From contig NZ_LAPT01000082.1 in the NCBI RefSeq assembly GCF_003194385.1, forward strand, positions 1 to 64,000: DNA of 64,000 nucleotides. The letters run 5' to 3'. Source of the DNA: Pokkaliibacter plantistimulans. GTDB taxonomy: Bacteria > Pseudomonadota > Gammaproteobacteria > Pseudomonadales > Balneatricaceae. Shown here piece by piece: positions 1 through 9,378 of the stretch (the first letter of the stretch is position 1; every line of letters starts with the position of its first letter). The translations under genes were made by a program, and so were the position numbers. Below the pieces are notes generated by a model that worked only from the letters and a program-made list of their open reading frames with translations, was not told where the DNA came from and did no database searches.

Positions 1-322
1 AGTTCAATTCATACAGTGCTTTAAGTGCACCAAACTTGGCTCAGAGATCCACATTACTCAACGAATTGAGCATCGTTCTCTGACTATTTTGTCGAGTCAG
101 GAACAAGTGCCCACACGAATTATCCGATTGATTTTTAAAGAGCAGCTGGTGATCGCAACCACCAGTGAAGAAGAGGTGCGCATTCTATCGAATCACCGGA
201 AGATGTCAAGCCGCGTTTTCGCTTGGCTTTTCTCCAGCATTCGCCGTTGCCGGCTAAGGTACTGAATTTGAACATCTTCTTTTTCTTCCAGAGCACTCAG
301 CGTGTCGCTGCGTGTTCAGTGG
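1..322 (-). other. rRNA operon 5' leader (16S rRNA gene just outside window)
   Basis: Read on the minus strand, this stretch ends at the left edge with the bases that normally precede the mature 16S 5' end (ATTGAACT, usually followed by GAAGAGTTTGATC). A boxA-like antitermination element, TGCTCTTTAAAAAT, lies at 131-144. It normally binds the Nus factors and prevents Rho termination within rRNA transcripts. The upstream end is placed about 7 bases after the -10 box at 329-334. No protein gene is supported here. The 16S gene itself is outside the window, so its identity is inferred from the leader only. Confidence 0.85.
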
Positions 323-328
323 GGGCGC

Positions 329-356
329 ATTATAGGCACTTCCGGGAGTCTGTCAA
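329..356 (-). promoter_or_regulatory. Sigma-70 rRNA promoter
   Basis: On the minus strand there is a perfect -35 TTGACA (351-356), a 16-base spacer and a perfect -10 TATAAT (329-334). A GC-rich discriminator (GCGCCCCC) follows. Consensus boxes plus a GC-rich discriminator are the signature of a strong, ppGpp/DksA-sensitive rRNA promoter. dksA lies in this same window. Confidence 0.9.
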
Positions 357-406
357 CACTCTTCTCAACAAAATGCCCCCCCTAAAACTGACCACCACAA
401 GCGCAA

Positions 407-424
407 AAGGCCCCGTAGGGCCTT
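407..424 (-). terminator. Intrinsic terminator after tyrS
   Basis: A GC-rich hairpin (arms AAGGCCC and GGGCCTT, short loop) is followed by TTTT on the minus strand. It lies about 35 bases past the tyrS stop and separates tyrS from the rRNA promoter. The U-run is short, so efficiency may be modest. Confidence 0.6.
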
Positions 425-459
425 ATGTGATAAGCAAAGCGATTTTGAGTCCGATGAAC

Positions 460-1752
460 CTAGCTTAACGTAAACAAGTGATGCTTTTTCTTACCCAACT
501 TAACCAAGAAGTACCTTCCAAACAGTGCACGCTCGGCAGCAAACACGTTGGCAGCATTCATATTCTCTTCCATACCGATATCAACGCCATTGATACTTAC
601 CGCTCTGCGCTGCAAAGCATCCTTCACCTGCTTTCCGTTCGCTGCGATATCGGCATCAACAAACAGAGAGGTTAACGGCAGCTCCAACAGGTCATCAGAT
701 AGCACAGATGAAGGCAACCCGTCCTGCGACAGCTGCGCATAGTCCTGATCACTCAACTTGGACATATCACCAGAGAATAGCGCGTGAGTAATACGCTCTG
801 CAGCAGTAACGCCATCGACACCATGAACCAAGCGTGTCACCTCACGCGCCAGCACTGTCTGAGCCTCAGGCTTACCTTGCCGTTCTTTATCCGCATCTTC
901 TAAAGCATCAATCTCCCTGACAGAAAGGAAAGTGAAGAACTTGAGGAATCGATACACATCGGCATCTGGCGTCTGTAACCAGAATTGATAGAAGGCATAG
1001 GGGGAGGTTTTCTTTGCATCCAGCCAAACTGCACCACCTTCGGTCTTACCAAATTTAGTTCCATCCGACTTAGTGATCAGAGGCAGTGTCAGCCCGTACG
1101 CCTGGGTACCATTCATTCTGCGTGTCAGATCAATACCACCAGTGATATTCCCCCACTGATCGGAACCACCGATCTGCAGGCTGCAGCCATACACTTTGTT
1201 CAACTGCTGAAAATCATAGGACTGCAGAATCTGATAGGTAAATTCTGTAAAAGAAATACCCGAGTCTTCTCGCTCAATGCGCTGACGCACTGACTCTTTG
1301 GCAATCATCTTATTTACAGTGAAGTGCTTACCTATATCTCGCAGAAAGGTAAGAACATCAACATTCGCAGTCCAATCATAATTATTGACCAGTATCGCAC
1401 CGTCTTTGTCATTGAAGTCGATAAAACGACTAATCTGGGCCTTGAGGCTATTACTCCATTGCTGAACAATTTCTGTGGAGTTCAGTTGGCGCTCTTGAGC
1501 TTTAAAACTGGGGTCGCCGATCATTCCAGTAGCCCCCCCCACCAGAGCGACAGGACGATGACCGTACTGCTGGAATCGTTTAAGCATCAGCAAAGGCACA
1601 AGATGGCCAAGATGAAGACTGTCTGCGGTAGGATCAAAGCCGCAATATAGAACGCGCACGCCACTTGATAGATGCTCTTCTAGCTCAGTCTCTGCCGTCA
1701 TCTGAGCGATCAGTCCTCTGGCCTTTAGTTCTTGAATCAGCGCGTTACTCAT
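460..1752 (-). CDS. tyrS: Tyrosyl-tRNA synthetase
   Basis: Cytoplasmic class I aminoacyl-tRNA synthetase that charges tRNA-Tyr with tyrosine. The 430 residues match the usual size of the E. coli-type enzyme. The HIGH-equivalent HLGH is at residues 47-50, GSDQWGN near 196-202, and the KMSKS-equivalent KFGKT at 233-237. An S4-like RNA-binding region lies in the last ~70 residues. It is transcribed alone, toward the rRNA promoter, and divergently from the M23 peptidase gene. The same tyrS/M23/anmK/erpA neighbourhood next to an rRNA operon occurs in Pseudomonas. Confidence 0.97.
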   Translation of the reverse strand: MSNALIQELKARGLIAQMTAETELEEHLSSGVRVLYCGFDPTADSLHLGHLVPLLMLKRFQQYGHRPVALVGGATGMIGDPSFKAQERQLNSTEIVQQWSNSLKAQISRFIDFNDKDGAILVNNYDWTANVDVLTFLRDIGKHFTVNKMIAKESVRQRIEREDSGISFTEFTYQILQSYDFQQLNKVYGCSLQIGGSDQWGNITGGIDLTRRMNGTQAYGLTLPLITKSDGTKFGKTEGGAVWLDAKKTSPYAFYQFWLQTPDADVYRFLKFFTFLSVREIDALEDADKERQGKPEAQTVLAREVTRLVHGVDGVTAAERITHALFSGDMSKLSDQDYAQLSQDGLPSSVLSDDLLELPLTSLFVDADIAANGKQVKDALQRRAVSINGVDIGMEENMNAANVFAAERALFGRYFLVKLGKKKHHLFTLS

Positions 1753-1973
1753 TGTCTCTCTATTCCTTAGTCACAGGGCTGCCTAGTTGTCAATTACAGC
1801 ATTCTTGCTAGGCCGCGGATTCTAACCCTTTGCCCTGTCAAGGGGAAAGAAAACCATCATAAAAATGGTTCAACCTATATAACTTTGATGATATTTTTGT
1901 TCACAGTTTTTATACTGTCGCTTTTTTACATAGTCAGTTTTTTCAAGCATCACTTTACATGGGTATCTGAAGT

Positions 1974-3563
1974 ATGTTGGGACGCCTTCCCAAGTTGCAC
2001 GTTGCAGCTATCTTTCTACTTGGCACAGTTGTCGGCGCTTTAATTTTTATTCCTTCAGAAAAGGTTTCTGCCACCCGCTCACCAGAAAGTGAGCAACGCT
2101 CACTGGCGTTGCGCCTGGAACTAACACCACCGAAACCTCCCTTGGTTAACTCCGACTCTGCAACTAACCTGAGTTCACTTCCTTTAACCCCCATAGAAGG
2201 TGATGAATCAAACAAGCCAGTTATCAGCATGAGTCTGTTCAATCAACAGGATAGTAGCGACAGTCCCCCTGATGACAATAGTGATGGCGACAGCACTTCA
2301 TCACTCGACACGCCGGAAGACTACTCTGATGATGCTAACGCCCTAGATGATGACACTCTGCAAAAGCAGATGCTCAGCAAAGAAGAGCAGGACGCCCTGG
2401 CATCCGAAGACACAGAAGAGCAGCAAGCAATAAAAGAGCACGATAAAGATGACTCTGTACCCAATGACGGCTGGGTAAAGGTAACAGTAGAGTCTGGGGA
2501 TAACCTTACGTCCGTATTTCAAAAAGCAGGATATAGTGTCGGCCAAGCCATTGAGGTCGATAACGCCTTCAAGAAAGAACGTCCTTTCCGCCGTATGCAT
2601 CCGGGTGATGCTTTTGCATTCAAAGGGAAAGATGGCGAGATAGAACAGATCAAATATAAAGATGGTGCGTACAGTACATTAACCGTCTCAAAAACCGACA
2701 AAGGCTATGAATTAAGCGAAGACGTGCTGCCAACAGAGGTCAGACACAAGATGGTGTCCATGACCGTCAAGGACACGCTGTTCAATGCATCGAAGGCTGC
2801 AGGCATTCCTTATCGCCTCATTGCCAATATGTCTACCCTTTTCACAAACGATGTAGACTTCCGTACGGACGTACGTAAGGGCGACACCTTCACCCTCATT
2901 TATGAAGAAAAGTACATCAATGGAAAGCGGGTAGGCCTGGGTGACATTATTGCTGCGCGTTATACCAACAAAGGCCAAGCTTATTATGCTATCCGCAACA
3001 TGGACGATGATGACGGAGAAGCACAATATTTTGATCAGAATGGGGAGGGCAAACAGAAAGCCTTTGATCGTAGCCCAGTAGCCGGGGCACGTATATCTTC
3101 CCCCTTCAGCCCTCGCCGCTACCACCCCAAACTCCATATCTGGCGTTCACATGAAGGCGTAGATCTGGCAGCCCCTTACGGCACCCCTATTCACGCCACA
3201 GGTTATGGGAAGGTTATTTTTGTTGGTCGCAAGGGCGGCTACGGCAATGTTGTAGTGCTGGCACACAGCAACAAGATCAGCACCCTTTATGCTCATATGA
3301 AAGGCTTTGCCCCTAATCTGTCCTTAGGAGACAAAGTAAAACGCGGCCAGGTTATTGGCTATATTGGCACCAGCGGTCTGTCTACCGGCCCACATGTGCA
3401 TTACGAGGTGCGCCTTGGTGGTACTCACATGAACCCCATGACAGTTGCACTTCCGAAATCTGATAGCCTTACCGGCAAGGAAAAGGCTCGCTTCGCCGCT
3501 CGTGCCAGGCAGATAATTGCAGCCATGAATGGGAAGACATCACTACAAGTTGCACTGAAGTAA
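1974..3563 (+). CDS. M23 family peptidoglycan endopeptidase (MepM-like)
   Basis: Probable periplasmic zinc endopeptidase cutting peptidoglycan crosslinks. Residues 8-27 form one hydrophobic N-terminal anchor. Residues 90-165 are a strikingly acidic Asp/Glu/Ser linker. A LysM/OapA-like segment (about 167-215, WVKVTVESGDNLTSVF) follows. The M23 domain occupies about 385-490 with the zinc ligands H393xxxD397 and HVH (474-476), and H441 in YAHM. It overlaps anmK by one base (TAATG), so the two are probably co-translated. That pairs a murein hydrolase with a recycling kinase. Comparable to E. coli MepM (YebA), but the exact bond specificity is inferred. Confidence 0.9.
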   Translation: MLGRLPKLHVAAIFLLGTVVGALIFIPSEKVSATRSPESEQRSLALRLELTPPKPPLVNSDSATNLSSLPLTPIEGDESNKPVISMSLFNQQDSSDSPPDDNSDGDSTSSLDTPEDYSDDANALDDDTLQKQMLSKEEQDALASEDTEEQQAIKEHDKDDSVPNDGWVKVTVESGDNLTSVFQKAGYSVGQAIEVDNAFKKERPFRRMHPGDAFAFKGKDGEIEQIKYKDGAYSTLTVSKTDKGYELSEDVLPTEVRHKMVSMTVKDTLFNASKAAGIPYRLIANMSTLFTNDVDFRTDVRKGDTFTLIYEEKYINGKRVGLGDIIAARYTNKGQAYYAIRNMDDDDGEAQYFDQNGEGKQKAFDRSPVAGARISSPFSPRRYHPKLHIWRSHEGVDLAAPYGTPIHATGYGKVIFVGRKGGYGNVVVLAHSNKISTLYAHMKGFAPNLSLGDKVKRGQVIGYIGTSGLSTGPHVHYEVRLGGTHMNPMTVALPKSDSLTGKEKARFAARARQIIAAMNGKTSLQVALK

Positions 3564-4681
3564 TGGGCGACAACAACACACCACTACTTTTCATTGGAGT
3601 CATGTCCGGGACCAGCATGGATGGCGTTGACGCCGTGCTGGTCGACTTTGCAACTACACCACTTCGCACTATTGCCTTTAACCACCTCCCTTATCCTGAA
3701 GAGTTGAGAGCTGACGTTCTATCACTCTGCCAACCTGATGACGATGAAATCAACCGCCTCGGTCAACTAGATGTGCAGCTTGCGCGTTTATATGCAGATT
3801 GTGTAAATGAACTTATCTCTTCGGCTGGTGTGGAAAGACATCAGATCCACGCCATTGGCTGCCACGGACAAACCATAAGGCATCAACCCAATCCTCCTCA
3901 TGCGTTTACGCTGCAGATAGGTGATCCCAACACCCTGGCAGAGCTTACAGGAATATCTGTTGTAAGTGACTTTCGCCGCCGAGATATAGCTGCAGGCGGG
4001 CAAGGTGCACCGTTGGTACCAGCGTTTCATCACCACCTTTTCCATGTTGATGACAAAGTAAGATGTGTGGTCAATATTGGCGGTATCGCCAACATCACTC
4101 TCTTACAACAACGAGACATAGTCGGCTTTGATACAGGACCAGGTAACGTACTGATGGACTACTGGTGCAATAGGCACCAGCAACAACGCTATGACAAAGA
4201 CGGTGATTGGGCAGCCAGTGCAGAGCCAGACGAGCAATTGTTAGCAACCATGCTACAGACGCCCTACTTTGCCATGGCCGCCCCCAAAAGCACGGGCAGA
4301 GAACTCTTCAATGCAGGCTGGTTGATGGAGCAACTCTCAGATTATGGGCATCTCGATACAGCAATAGTACAAAGTACACTCTGCAGTTTGACGGCCATTA
4401 GTATAAGCCAGGCAATCAATGCTTATGCAAACACCCATAATGGAGAACTGTACATTTGTGGTGGGGGCGCCTTTAACTCTGAGCTGTTGAAGCGCCTGGC
4501 ACAGAGCTTGCCCGGATGGCACGTTGCTACAACAGATGAGATTGGCCTGGCACCTCAGTGGGTAGAAGCCACTGCCTTTGCCTGGCTGGCAAAGCAGCGC
4601 GTGAATGGAAAAACGGGAAACTTTCCAGCCGTTACAGGAGCACTTGCACCACGAGTTCTGGGTGCCATTTATCCGCCCTGA
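3563..4681 (+). CDS. anmK: Anhydro-N-acetylmuramic acid kinase
   Basis: Phosphorylates and hydrolyses 1,6-anhydroMurNAc to MurNAc-6-phosphate in the cytoplasm, the entry step of cell-wall sugar recycling. The 372 residues are the normal family length. The N-terminal ATP-binding signature GTSMDGVD is at residues 16-23, with later motifs NIGGIAN and GFDTGPGN. The start codon overlaps the stop of the M23 peptidase gene, suggesting translational coupling. A hairpin terminator follows. Confidence 0.96.
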   Translation: MGDNNTPLLFIGVMSGTSMDGVDAVLVDFATTPLRTIAFNHLPYPEELRADVLSLCQPDDDEINRLGQLDVQLARLYADCVNELISSAGVERHQIHAIGCHGQTIRHQPNPPHAFTLQIGDPNTLAELTGISVVSDFRRRDIAAGGQGAPLVPAFHHHLFHVDDKVRCVVNIGGIANITLLQQRDIVGFDTGPGNVLMDYWCNRHQQQRYDKDGDWAASAEPDEQLLATMLQTPYFAMAAPKSTGRELFNAGWLMEQLSDYGHLDTAIVQSTLCSLTAISISQAINAYANTHNGELYICGGGAFNSELLKRLAQSLPGWHVATTDEIGLAPQWVEATAFAWLAKQRVNGKTGNFPAVTGALAPRVLGAIYPP

Positions 4682-4699
4682 CACCACGTCATGAGATTA

Positions 4700-4736
4700 A
4701 AAAATCCCATCCAACTCGAGCTGGATAGGATTTTTA
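4700..4736. terminator. Bidirectional terminator between anmK and erpA
   Basis: An A-rich arm, a near-perfect stem (AAAATCC...ATCCA paired with TGGAT...GGATTTT) and a T-run on both strands. It lies between the convergent genes anmK and erpA and can serve both. Confidence 0.8.
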
Positions 4737-4791
4737 TCATGCATCTGGCGCGGTTGTTCACACACGAGCCAATTTCATTGGCCCAGAAACG

Positions 4792-5139
4792 TCAGATACT
4801 GAAGCTTGAACCACATCCACATGTAGTGGACGCATTCGGATTATTGACACTGAACTGCGAGCCCTGCAGCCCCTCTTTATAGTCAACCGTCGCACCCGAT
4901 AGATACTGAAAGCTGAGTGGATCAACCACCATTGTCACCCCATCACGTTCCACGATGGTATCGTCTTCGGCTACAGCCTCATCGAACGTGAATCCGTAGG
5001 AAAAACCAGAACATCCGCCGCCTGTTACGAAAACACGAAGCTTCAGGTTAGGGTTTTCCTCTTCTTCAATGAGGCTTCTGACCTTGCGTGTCGCATTTTC
5101 AGTGATACTGATGGGCGCATCCAGAGCTTCTTCAAACAT
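4792..5139 (-). CDS. erpA: Iron-sulfur cluster insertion protein ErpA
   Basis: A-type Fe-S carrier that delivers clusters to apo-proteins such as the isoprenoid enzymes IspG/IspH. The 115 residues carry the three conserved cluster cysteines: C43 in GGCSGF and C107/C109 in CGCGSSF. It is a single-gene unit on the minus strand, convergent with anmK. A sequence resembling an IscR type-1 site lies just upstream, which would fit Fe-S-responsive control. Confidence 0.96.
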   Translation of the reverse strand: MFEEALDAPISITENATRKVRSLIEEEENPNLKLRVFVTGGGCSGFSYGFTFDEAVAEDDTIVERDGVTMVVDPLSFQYLSGATVDYKEGLQGSQFSVNNPNASTTCGCGSSFSI

Positions 5140-5157
5140 GCACCAGGCACTCCATAT

Positions 5158-5182
5158 AAAACCAAGTAATTAAGTAGGGTAT
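5158..5182 (-). promoter_or_regulatory. Possible IscR type-1-like operator upstream of erpA
   Basis: On the minus strand, starting at ATACCCTACT, 19 of 25 positions agree by eye with the E. coli IscR type-1 consensus as I remember it. The site lies 18 bases before the erpA start codon. erpA is a known IscR target in E. coli. The match is imperfect in the second half, and no iscR gene is in the window. Confidence 0.4.
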
Positions 5183-5566
5183 TACTTTACTATAATCCCT
5201 CTCCGACGCACAGCTCGGCTTTGGGATAAAGTTATTTCATAACAGAACAAATGCTGGCTCAAAACAAAACGGCACCGCAATAGCAATGCCAAGCTTCCGC
5301 ACTGCCCATCTGCTCAATCAAGCTGAGTACAACCCCAGCCCACGTCGTTGAAGATTGTATGCTAGCCAATAACCTTGTTTTGCAGCGCAAGCACAAGAAA
5401 GTTCTACAACGATTCTGTCAGTTAAGCCTAAAATACCCGCCTCACCCGTAATGGTATTTCCAGCCCGCTCAACCATGAACCATGCCAATCATAAGGGTCT
5501 GATAATCAAGAAAAAAGACGTCTGCATGGATCAGGAGCGCTCTCCCATCAAAAAAATGGGCCTTAC
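5183..5566. other. Intergenic region, no gene recognised
   Basis: A long gap between divergent erpA and the ClC gene. A lone TATAAT occurs at 5191-5196 on the plus strand, without a good -35 box. No convincing ORF, tRNA or terminator hairpin was seen. The ribosome-binding site for the downstream gene is weak. Confidence 0.5.
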
Positions 5567-7300
5567 ATGCTGAAGGATGTCTTTACCCTTAACCACTTCC
5601 GTGGCCGCCTGGCACACACAGGCGCCCTTCCACAGTTAGCACTGCTTGGCTTGCTCTCTGGTTTGGCTACCGGATTTGTGATGGTCATTTTCCGCTTTGC
5701 CATTGAACTTCCATTAGAGTGGTTACTGGGTGACCCTGAAGCGTTTGAGCAACTCCCCTGGTTATTAAGAGGCCTGTTCCCTCTACTGGGAGCTGGCGTT
5801 ATTGCACTTATCCTTCTCCCCTTCCCCCCTTCTCGCCGACGGGTAGGCGTAGTTTACGTGCTCGAGCGTCTTAACTTCCATCAAGGTTATCTGCATGGCC
5901 GAAATGCCATCATCCAGTTCATCACCGGCTCCATTGCAATTATTTCAGGTATGCCCGGGGGCCGAGAGGGTCCCGCGGTCCATCTGGGTGCGGCCATCTG
6001 CAGCCAGTTGGGACAGCGCATAAAAGTGCCCAACAACACCATGCGACTGATGGTCGGTTGTGGTGTGGCTGCCGCCATATCTGCCTCGTTCAATACTCCT
6101 CTAGCGGGCGTACTATTCGCGATGGAAGTGGTGCTGATGGAATATACCGTCAACGGTTTTCTACCGGTGATGATTGCATCGGTCACTGCAGCAGTGATGA
6201 ATTACTTACTCTTCAGCAGTGATGTCGCCTTTATAGTGCCTGAGCTCCAGTACCGGTCTTTGACTGAACTCCCCTTCATCATGCTGCTGGGCGTCGTACT
6301 GGGAGCACTGGCTGCCGCCTTTTGCAAGATCGTTACCCTATGCCAGCACTTACATCACTGGCCTCTCAGCGCACGCCTTTTCTGTGCGGGAGCAGTAGCA
6401 GGTATCGCGGGTATCGTTGCTCCTCAGGTGATGGGGATTGGTTACGATACGATCAGCGATATTCTGCAGCCCCATTTATTACTTTCCACCCTGCTGATCA
6501 TCACCGTTGTCAAGCTGGTGGCTACAGCATTCTGTTTTGGCATGGGCATGCCGATGGGCTGTATTGGTCCCATTCTGTTTGTGGGGGCAGCAGCGGGTGG
6601 AGCCTTGGGCGTTATCGCCAACGTTGGTAGCCATCAACCAGTAGGTGCGATCGGTTTCTATGCGATGCTTGGTATGGGATCAATGATGGGTGCAACACTA
6701 CAGGCACCGCTGGCTGCGCTAACTGCACTGCTGGAGCTGACTCACAACTCCAATATCATCTTTCCCGGTATGCTGGCTATCGTCGTAGCCAATCTGACCT
6801 GCACCTATGTCTTCAAACAGAAGTCGCTGTTCTGGTCACTGCTCCTGTCGTCCAATCAGGCCCAGCGCCAAACGCCGGTATCACAGGCACTCAGTCGAGA
6901 AAGCGTCGCTGCGATTATGCGCCGTGGCGTACCACTGTATCCTTACAAGGTGCCGCCAGAGCTGGCTCACAGCATGCTGGATCACAACGGTCCCTGGTAT
7001 CTGATCAGTCGAGACGATGTACCCGTCTGCCTGCTCGCTACCAACGACCTACGCGCTTTTGTTCTGGCGGAACATGCCCCTACCCAGGAAGAAGATACGA
7101 TTAACCTGCTTGCCATTCCCGCCATCCGTAAGGACGTCAAGGCCATCGCTATTCAGTCAACACTCAAAGAAGCCATGGACCTTTTCAATCAGAGCGGTGC
7201 GGAAGCTCTCTACGTTACGGGCTGGAACGGTAATATTGTTGGCGCTTTCACTCGTGACGATCTGACCAGCTATATGAACAATCAGCAGACTCTTTTATGA
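5567..7300 (+). CDS. ClC-family chloride channel/antiporter with C-terminal CBS region
   Basis: Polytopic inner-membrane protein of 577 residues. The ClC filter motif GREGP (132-136) contains the gating glutamate, and a second motif, GCIGP, lies near residue 335. The usual first filter motif, GSGIP, which should lie about 40 residues before GREGP, is not present; the stretch reads RRVGVVYVLERL instead. Residues from about 435 to the end form a soluble CBS-like domain. It overlaps thiE by ATGA, so it is co-translated with it. Ion selectivity and direction cannot be told from sequence. Confidence 0.88.
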   Translation: MLKDVFTLNHFRGRLAHTGALPQLALLGLLSGLATGFVMVIFRFAIELPLEWLLGDPEAFEQLPWLLRGLFPLLGAGVIALILLPFPPSRRRVGVVYVLERLNFHQGYLHGRNAIIQFITGSIAIISGMPGGREGPAVHLGAAICSQLGQRIKVPNNTMRLMVGCGVAAAISASFNTPLAGVLFAMEVVLMEYTVNGFLPVMIASVTAAVMNYLLFSSDVAFIVPELQYRSLTELPFIMLLGVVLGALAAAFCKIVTLCQHLHHWPLSARLFCAGAVAGIAGIVAPQVMGIGYDTISDILQPHLLLSTLLIITVVKLVATAFCFGMGMPMGCIGPILFVGAAAGGALGVIANVGSHQPVGAIGFYAMLGMGSMMGATLQAPLAALTALLELTHNSNIIFPGMLAIVVANLTCTYVFKQKSLFWSLLLSSNQAQRQTPVSQALSRESVAAIMRRGVPLYPYKVPPELAHSMLDHNGPWYLISRDDVPVCLLATNDLRAFVLAEHAPTQEEDTINLLAIPAIRKDVKAIAIQSTLKEAMDLFNQSGAEALYVTGWNGNIVGAFTRDDLTSYMNNQQTLL

Positions 7301-7944
7301 CTTTCTCACTTACCCAAGGCGGCCTGTACGCCATCACCGATAGCCGCTGTCTGTCTGGCACAAGTCTGGAACAGGAAGTCGAGGATGCGCTGCAGGGCGG
7401 CTGCACACTTATCCAGTATCGAGACAAAAGCAGTGATCATGCAAAACGCAGCCAGCAGGCACAGGCCCTACTGAAACTCTGCCACAGTGTCGGTGCCTGT
7501 CTGCTGATCAATGACGACTGGCGTCTGGCTGCAGACATCGGCGCTCATGGAGTTCATTTGGGTCAGCAGGATGAGCAGCTGGAAATCGCTCGACGGGAAT
7601 TGGGCAATCAAGCCATCATCGGTATCACCTGCCACGATCAGCTGTCACTTGCCGTTGAAGCACAACAGCAGGGGGCAGATTACGTCGCCTTTGGCGCATT
7701 CTACCCCTCCAGCAGCAAACCCAACGCCAGGCCTGCACCTCTGTCACTCCTAAACAAGGCTCAGCAGTCATTGCAGTTACCTGTGGTCGCTATCGGCGGC
7801 ATTACACTTCAACGCGCCCCGGAACTGTGGCAGCAGGGAGCAGACTGGCTAGCCGTAATCAACGATATTTTTGCCAGACAGAATATCGCCGAGCATTGCC
7901 GCTCCTATCTGGCCTGCCGGCAACCATTGCGTGATCAGCGATGA
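7297..7944 (+). CDS. thiE: Thiamine-phosphate synthase
   Basis: Joins the pyrimidine (HMP-PP) and thiazole phosphate moieties into thiamine phosphate in the cytoplasm. The 215-residue TIM-barrel protein shows the family landmarks QYRDK, LINDD, GVHLGQ, YVAFGAFYPS and VAIGGI in order. Its start overlaps the upstream transporter stop (ATGA). The next gene, hemL, follows after about 150 bases, an association also found in Pseudomonas. No TPP riboswitch was recognised upstream, which is expected for an internal operon position. Confidence 0.96.
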   Translation: MTFSLTQGGLYAITDSRCLSGTSLEQEVEDALQGGCTLIQYRDKSSDHAKRSQQAQALLKLCHSVGACLLINDDWRLAADIGAHGVHLGQQDEQLEIARRELGNQAIIGITCHDQLSLAVEAQQQGADYVAFGAFYPSSSKPNARPAPLSLLNKAQQSLQLPVVAIGGITLQRAPELWQQGADWLAVINDIFARQNIAEHCRSYLACRQPLRDQR

Positions 7945-8097
7945 CGGGATTAACACCACTCAGGTTGAAATCAGTAAATCAAACAATACTAGTGGTGCAG
8001 CGATCTGCTAACCGGCATTGTCCAACCCTGTAGCCCAATGTCCGGAGCCACTACACAGCGTGCTCATTCTTCTACTATCTGACGAGAAACACTCCCA

Positions 8098-9378
8098 ATG
8101 AACCGATCAGAAAGCCTGTTCAACGAAGCTCAACGTTATATCCCCGGCGGCGTAAACTCGCCCGTGCGTGCATTCAAGGCCGTCGGCGGCACACCGGTTT
8201 TCTTCAAAAAAGCCCAGGGCGCCTATCTGTACGATGTCGATGATAAGGCCTACGTGGATTATGTAGGTTCCTGGGGTCCGATGTTGCTGGGTCATAACCA
8301 TCCGGACATCCTCGCAGCCGTCAAGGAAAGCATCGAACTGGGCCTGAGCTTCGGCGCCCCCACTGCTATTGAAGTGGAGATGGCACGTAAGGTATGTGAG
8401 CTCGTCCCTTCAATGGAGATGGTACGCATGGTCAACTCCGGTACCGAAGCAACCATGAGCGCGATCCGTCTCGCTCGCGGCTTTACGGGCCGGGACAAGA
8501 TCGTCAAGTTTGAAGGCTGCTATCATGGCCACTCCGACTCGCTTCTGGTCAAAGCGGGCTCCGGCGCACTGACACTGGGAATTCCTAACTCGCCCGGCGT
8601 GCCCGCCGCCCTCGCGGAGCACACCATTACGCTCAATTACAACGATATGGATTCTGTACATCAGGCCTTCAGCGAGGTCGGTGAACAGATCGCCTGCATT
8701 ATTGTCGAGCCCGTCGCTGGCAACATGAACTGCATCCCACCCGTTCCCGGCTTTCTGGAAGGCCTGCGTAGCGTCTGTGACCAATACGGCAGCCTCTTAA
8801 TCTTCGACGAAGTCATGACAGGCTTCCGTGTCGCTCTGGGCGGTGCTCAGCAGCACTACAACATCCAACCCGACCTGACCACGTTAGGTAAAATTATTGG
8901 CGGCGGCATGCCTGTGGGTGCTTTTGGTGGTCGACGCGAAGTAATGCAGCATATTGCCCCCCTTGGCCCGGTATATCAGGCAGGCACACTGTCGGGTAAT
9001 CCCATCGCCATGAGCGCTGGACTCGCCATGCTCAATGCATTAAGTGCTCCAGGCATACATGAGCAGATCACCGCGAAAACCGCCTATCTGACGGCAGGTC
9101 TGCGCGAACGGGCCAGTGCTGCTGGTGTAGCCTTTCTGACCAATGAAGTCGGTGGCATGTTCGGTCTGTTCTTTACTGAGCAGCAGCAGGTCAATCGCTA
9201 CAGCGAGGTGATGGCCTGTGATAAAGAGCGCTTCAACCACTTCTTCCATGGCATGCTGAATGAAGGCGTGTATCTGGCCCCTGCGTTCTATGAAGCTTGC
9301 TTCATGTCGCTGGCTCATGATGACCAGGCTCTGCAACATACTCTGGATGCTGCTGAGCGAGTCATGGCTAAGCTATGA
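8098..9378 (+). CDS. hemL: Glutamate-1-semialdehyde 2,1-aminomutase
   Basis: PLP enzyme converting glutamate-1-semialdehyde to 5-aminolevulinate, the second step of the C5 haem pathway. The 426 residues are the typical length. The PLP lysine is K265 in [17 protein letters not shown] (113-120) and FDEVMTGFR (236-244) are the usual cofactor motifs. It overlaps the following membrane-protein gene by ATGA. The 153 bases upstream show no clear terminator, so it may be read with thiE as well as from its own promoter. Confidence 0.97.
   Translation: MNRSESLFNEAQRYIPGGVNSPVRAFKAVGGTPVFFKKAQGAYLYDVDDKAYVDYVGSWGPMLLGHNHPDILAAVKESIELGLSFGAPTAIEVEMARKVCELVPSMEMVRMVNSGTEATMSAIRLARGFTGRDKIVKFEGCYHGHSDSLLVKAGSGALTLGIPNSPGVPAALAEHTITLNYNDMDSVHQAFSEVGEQIACIIVEPVAGNMNCIPPVPGFLEGLRSVCDQYGSLLIFDEVMTGFRVALGGAQQHYNIQPDLTTLGKIIGGGMPVGAFGGRREVMQHIAPLGPVYQAGTLSGNPIAMSAGLAMLNALSAPGIHEQITAKTAYLTAGLRERASAAGVAFLTNEVGGMFGLFFTEQQQVNRYSEVMACDKERFNHFFHGMLNEGVYLAPAFYEACFMSLAHDDQALQHTLDAAERVMAKL

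Noticed and set aside
223-468. 81-codon plus-strand frame in the rRNA leader
   Set aside because: It lies on the opposite strand of a clear rRNA promoter and leader, has no ribosome-binding site and no recognisable product.
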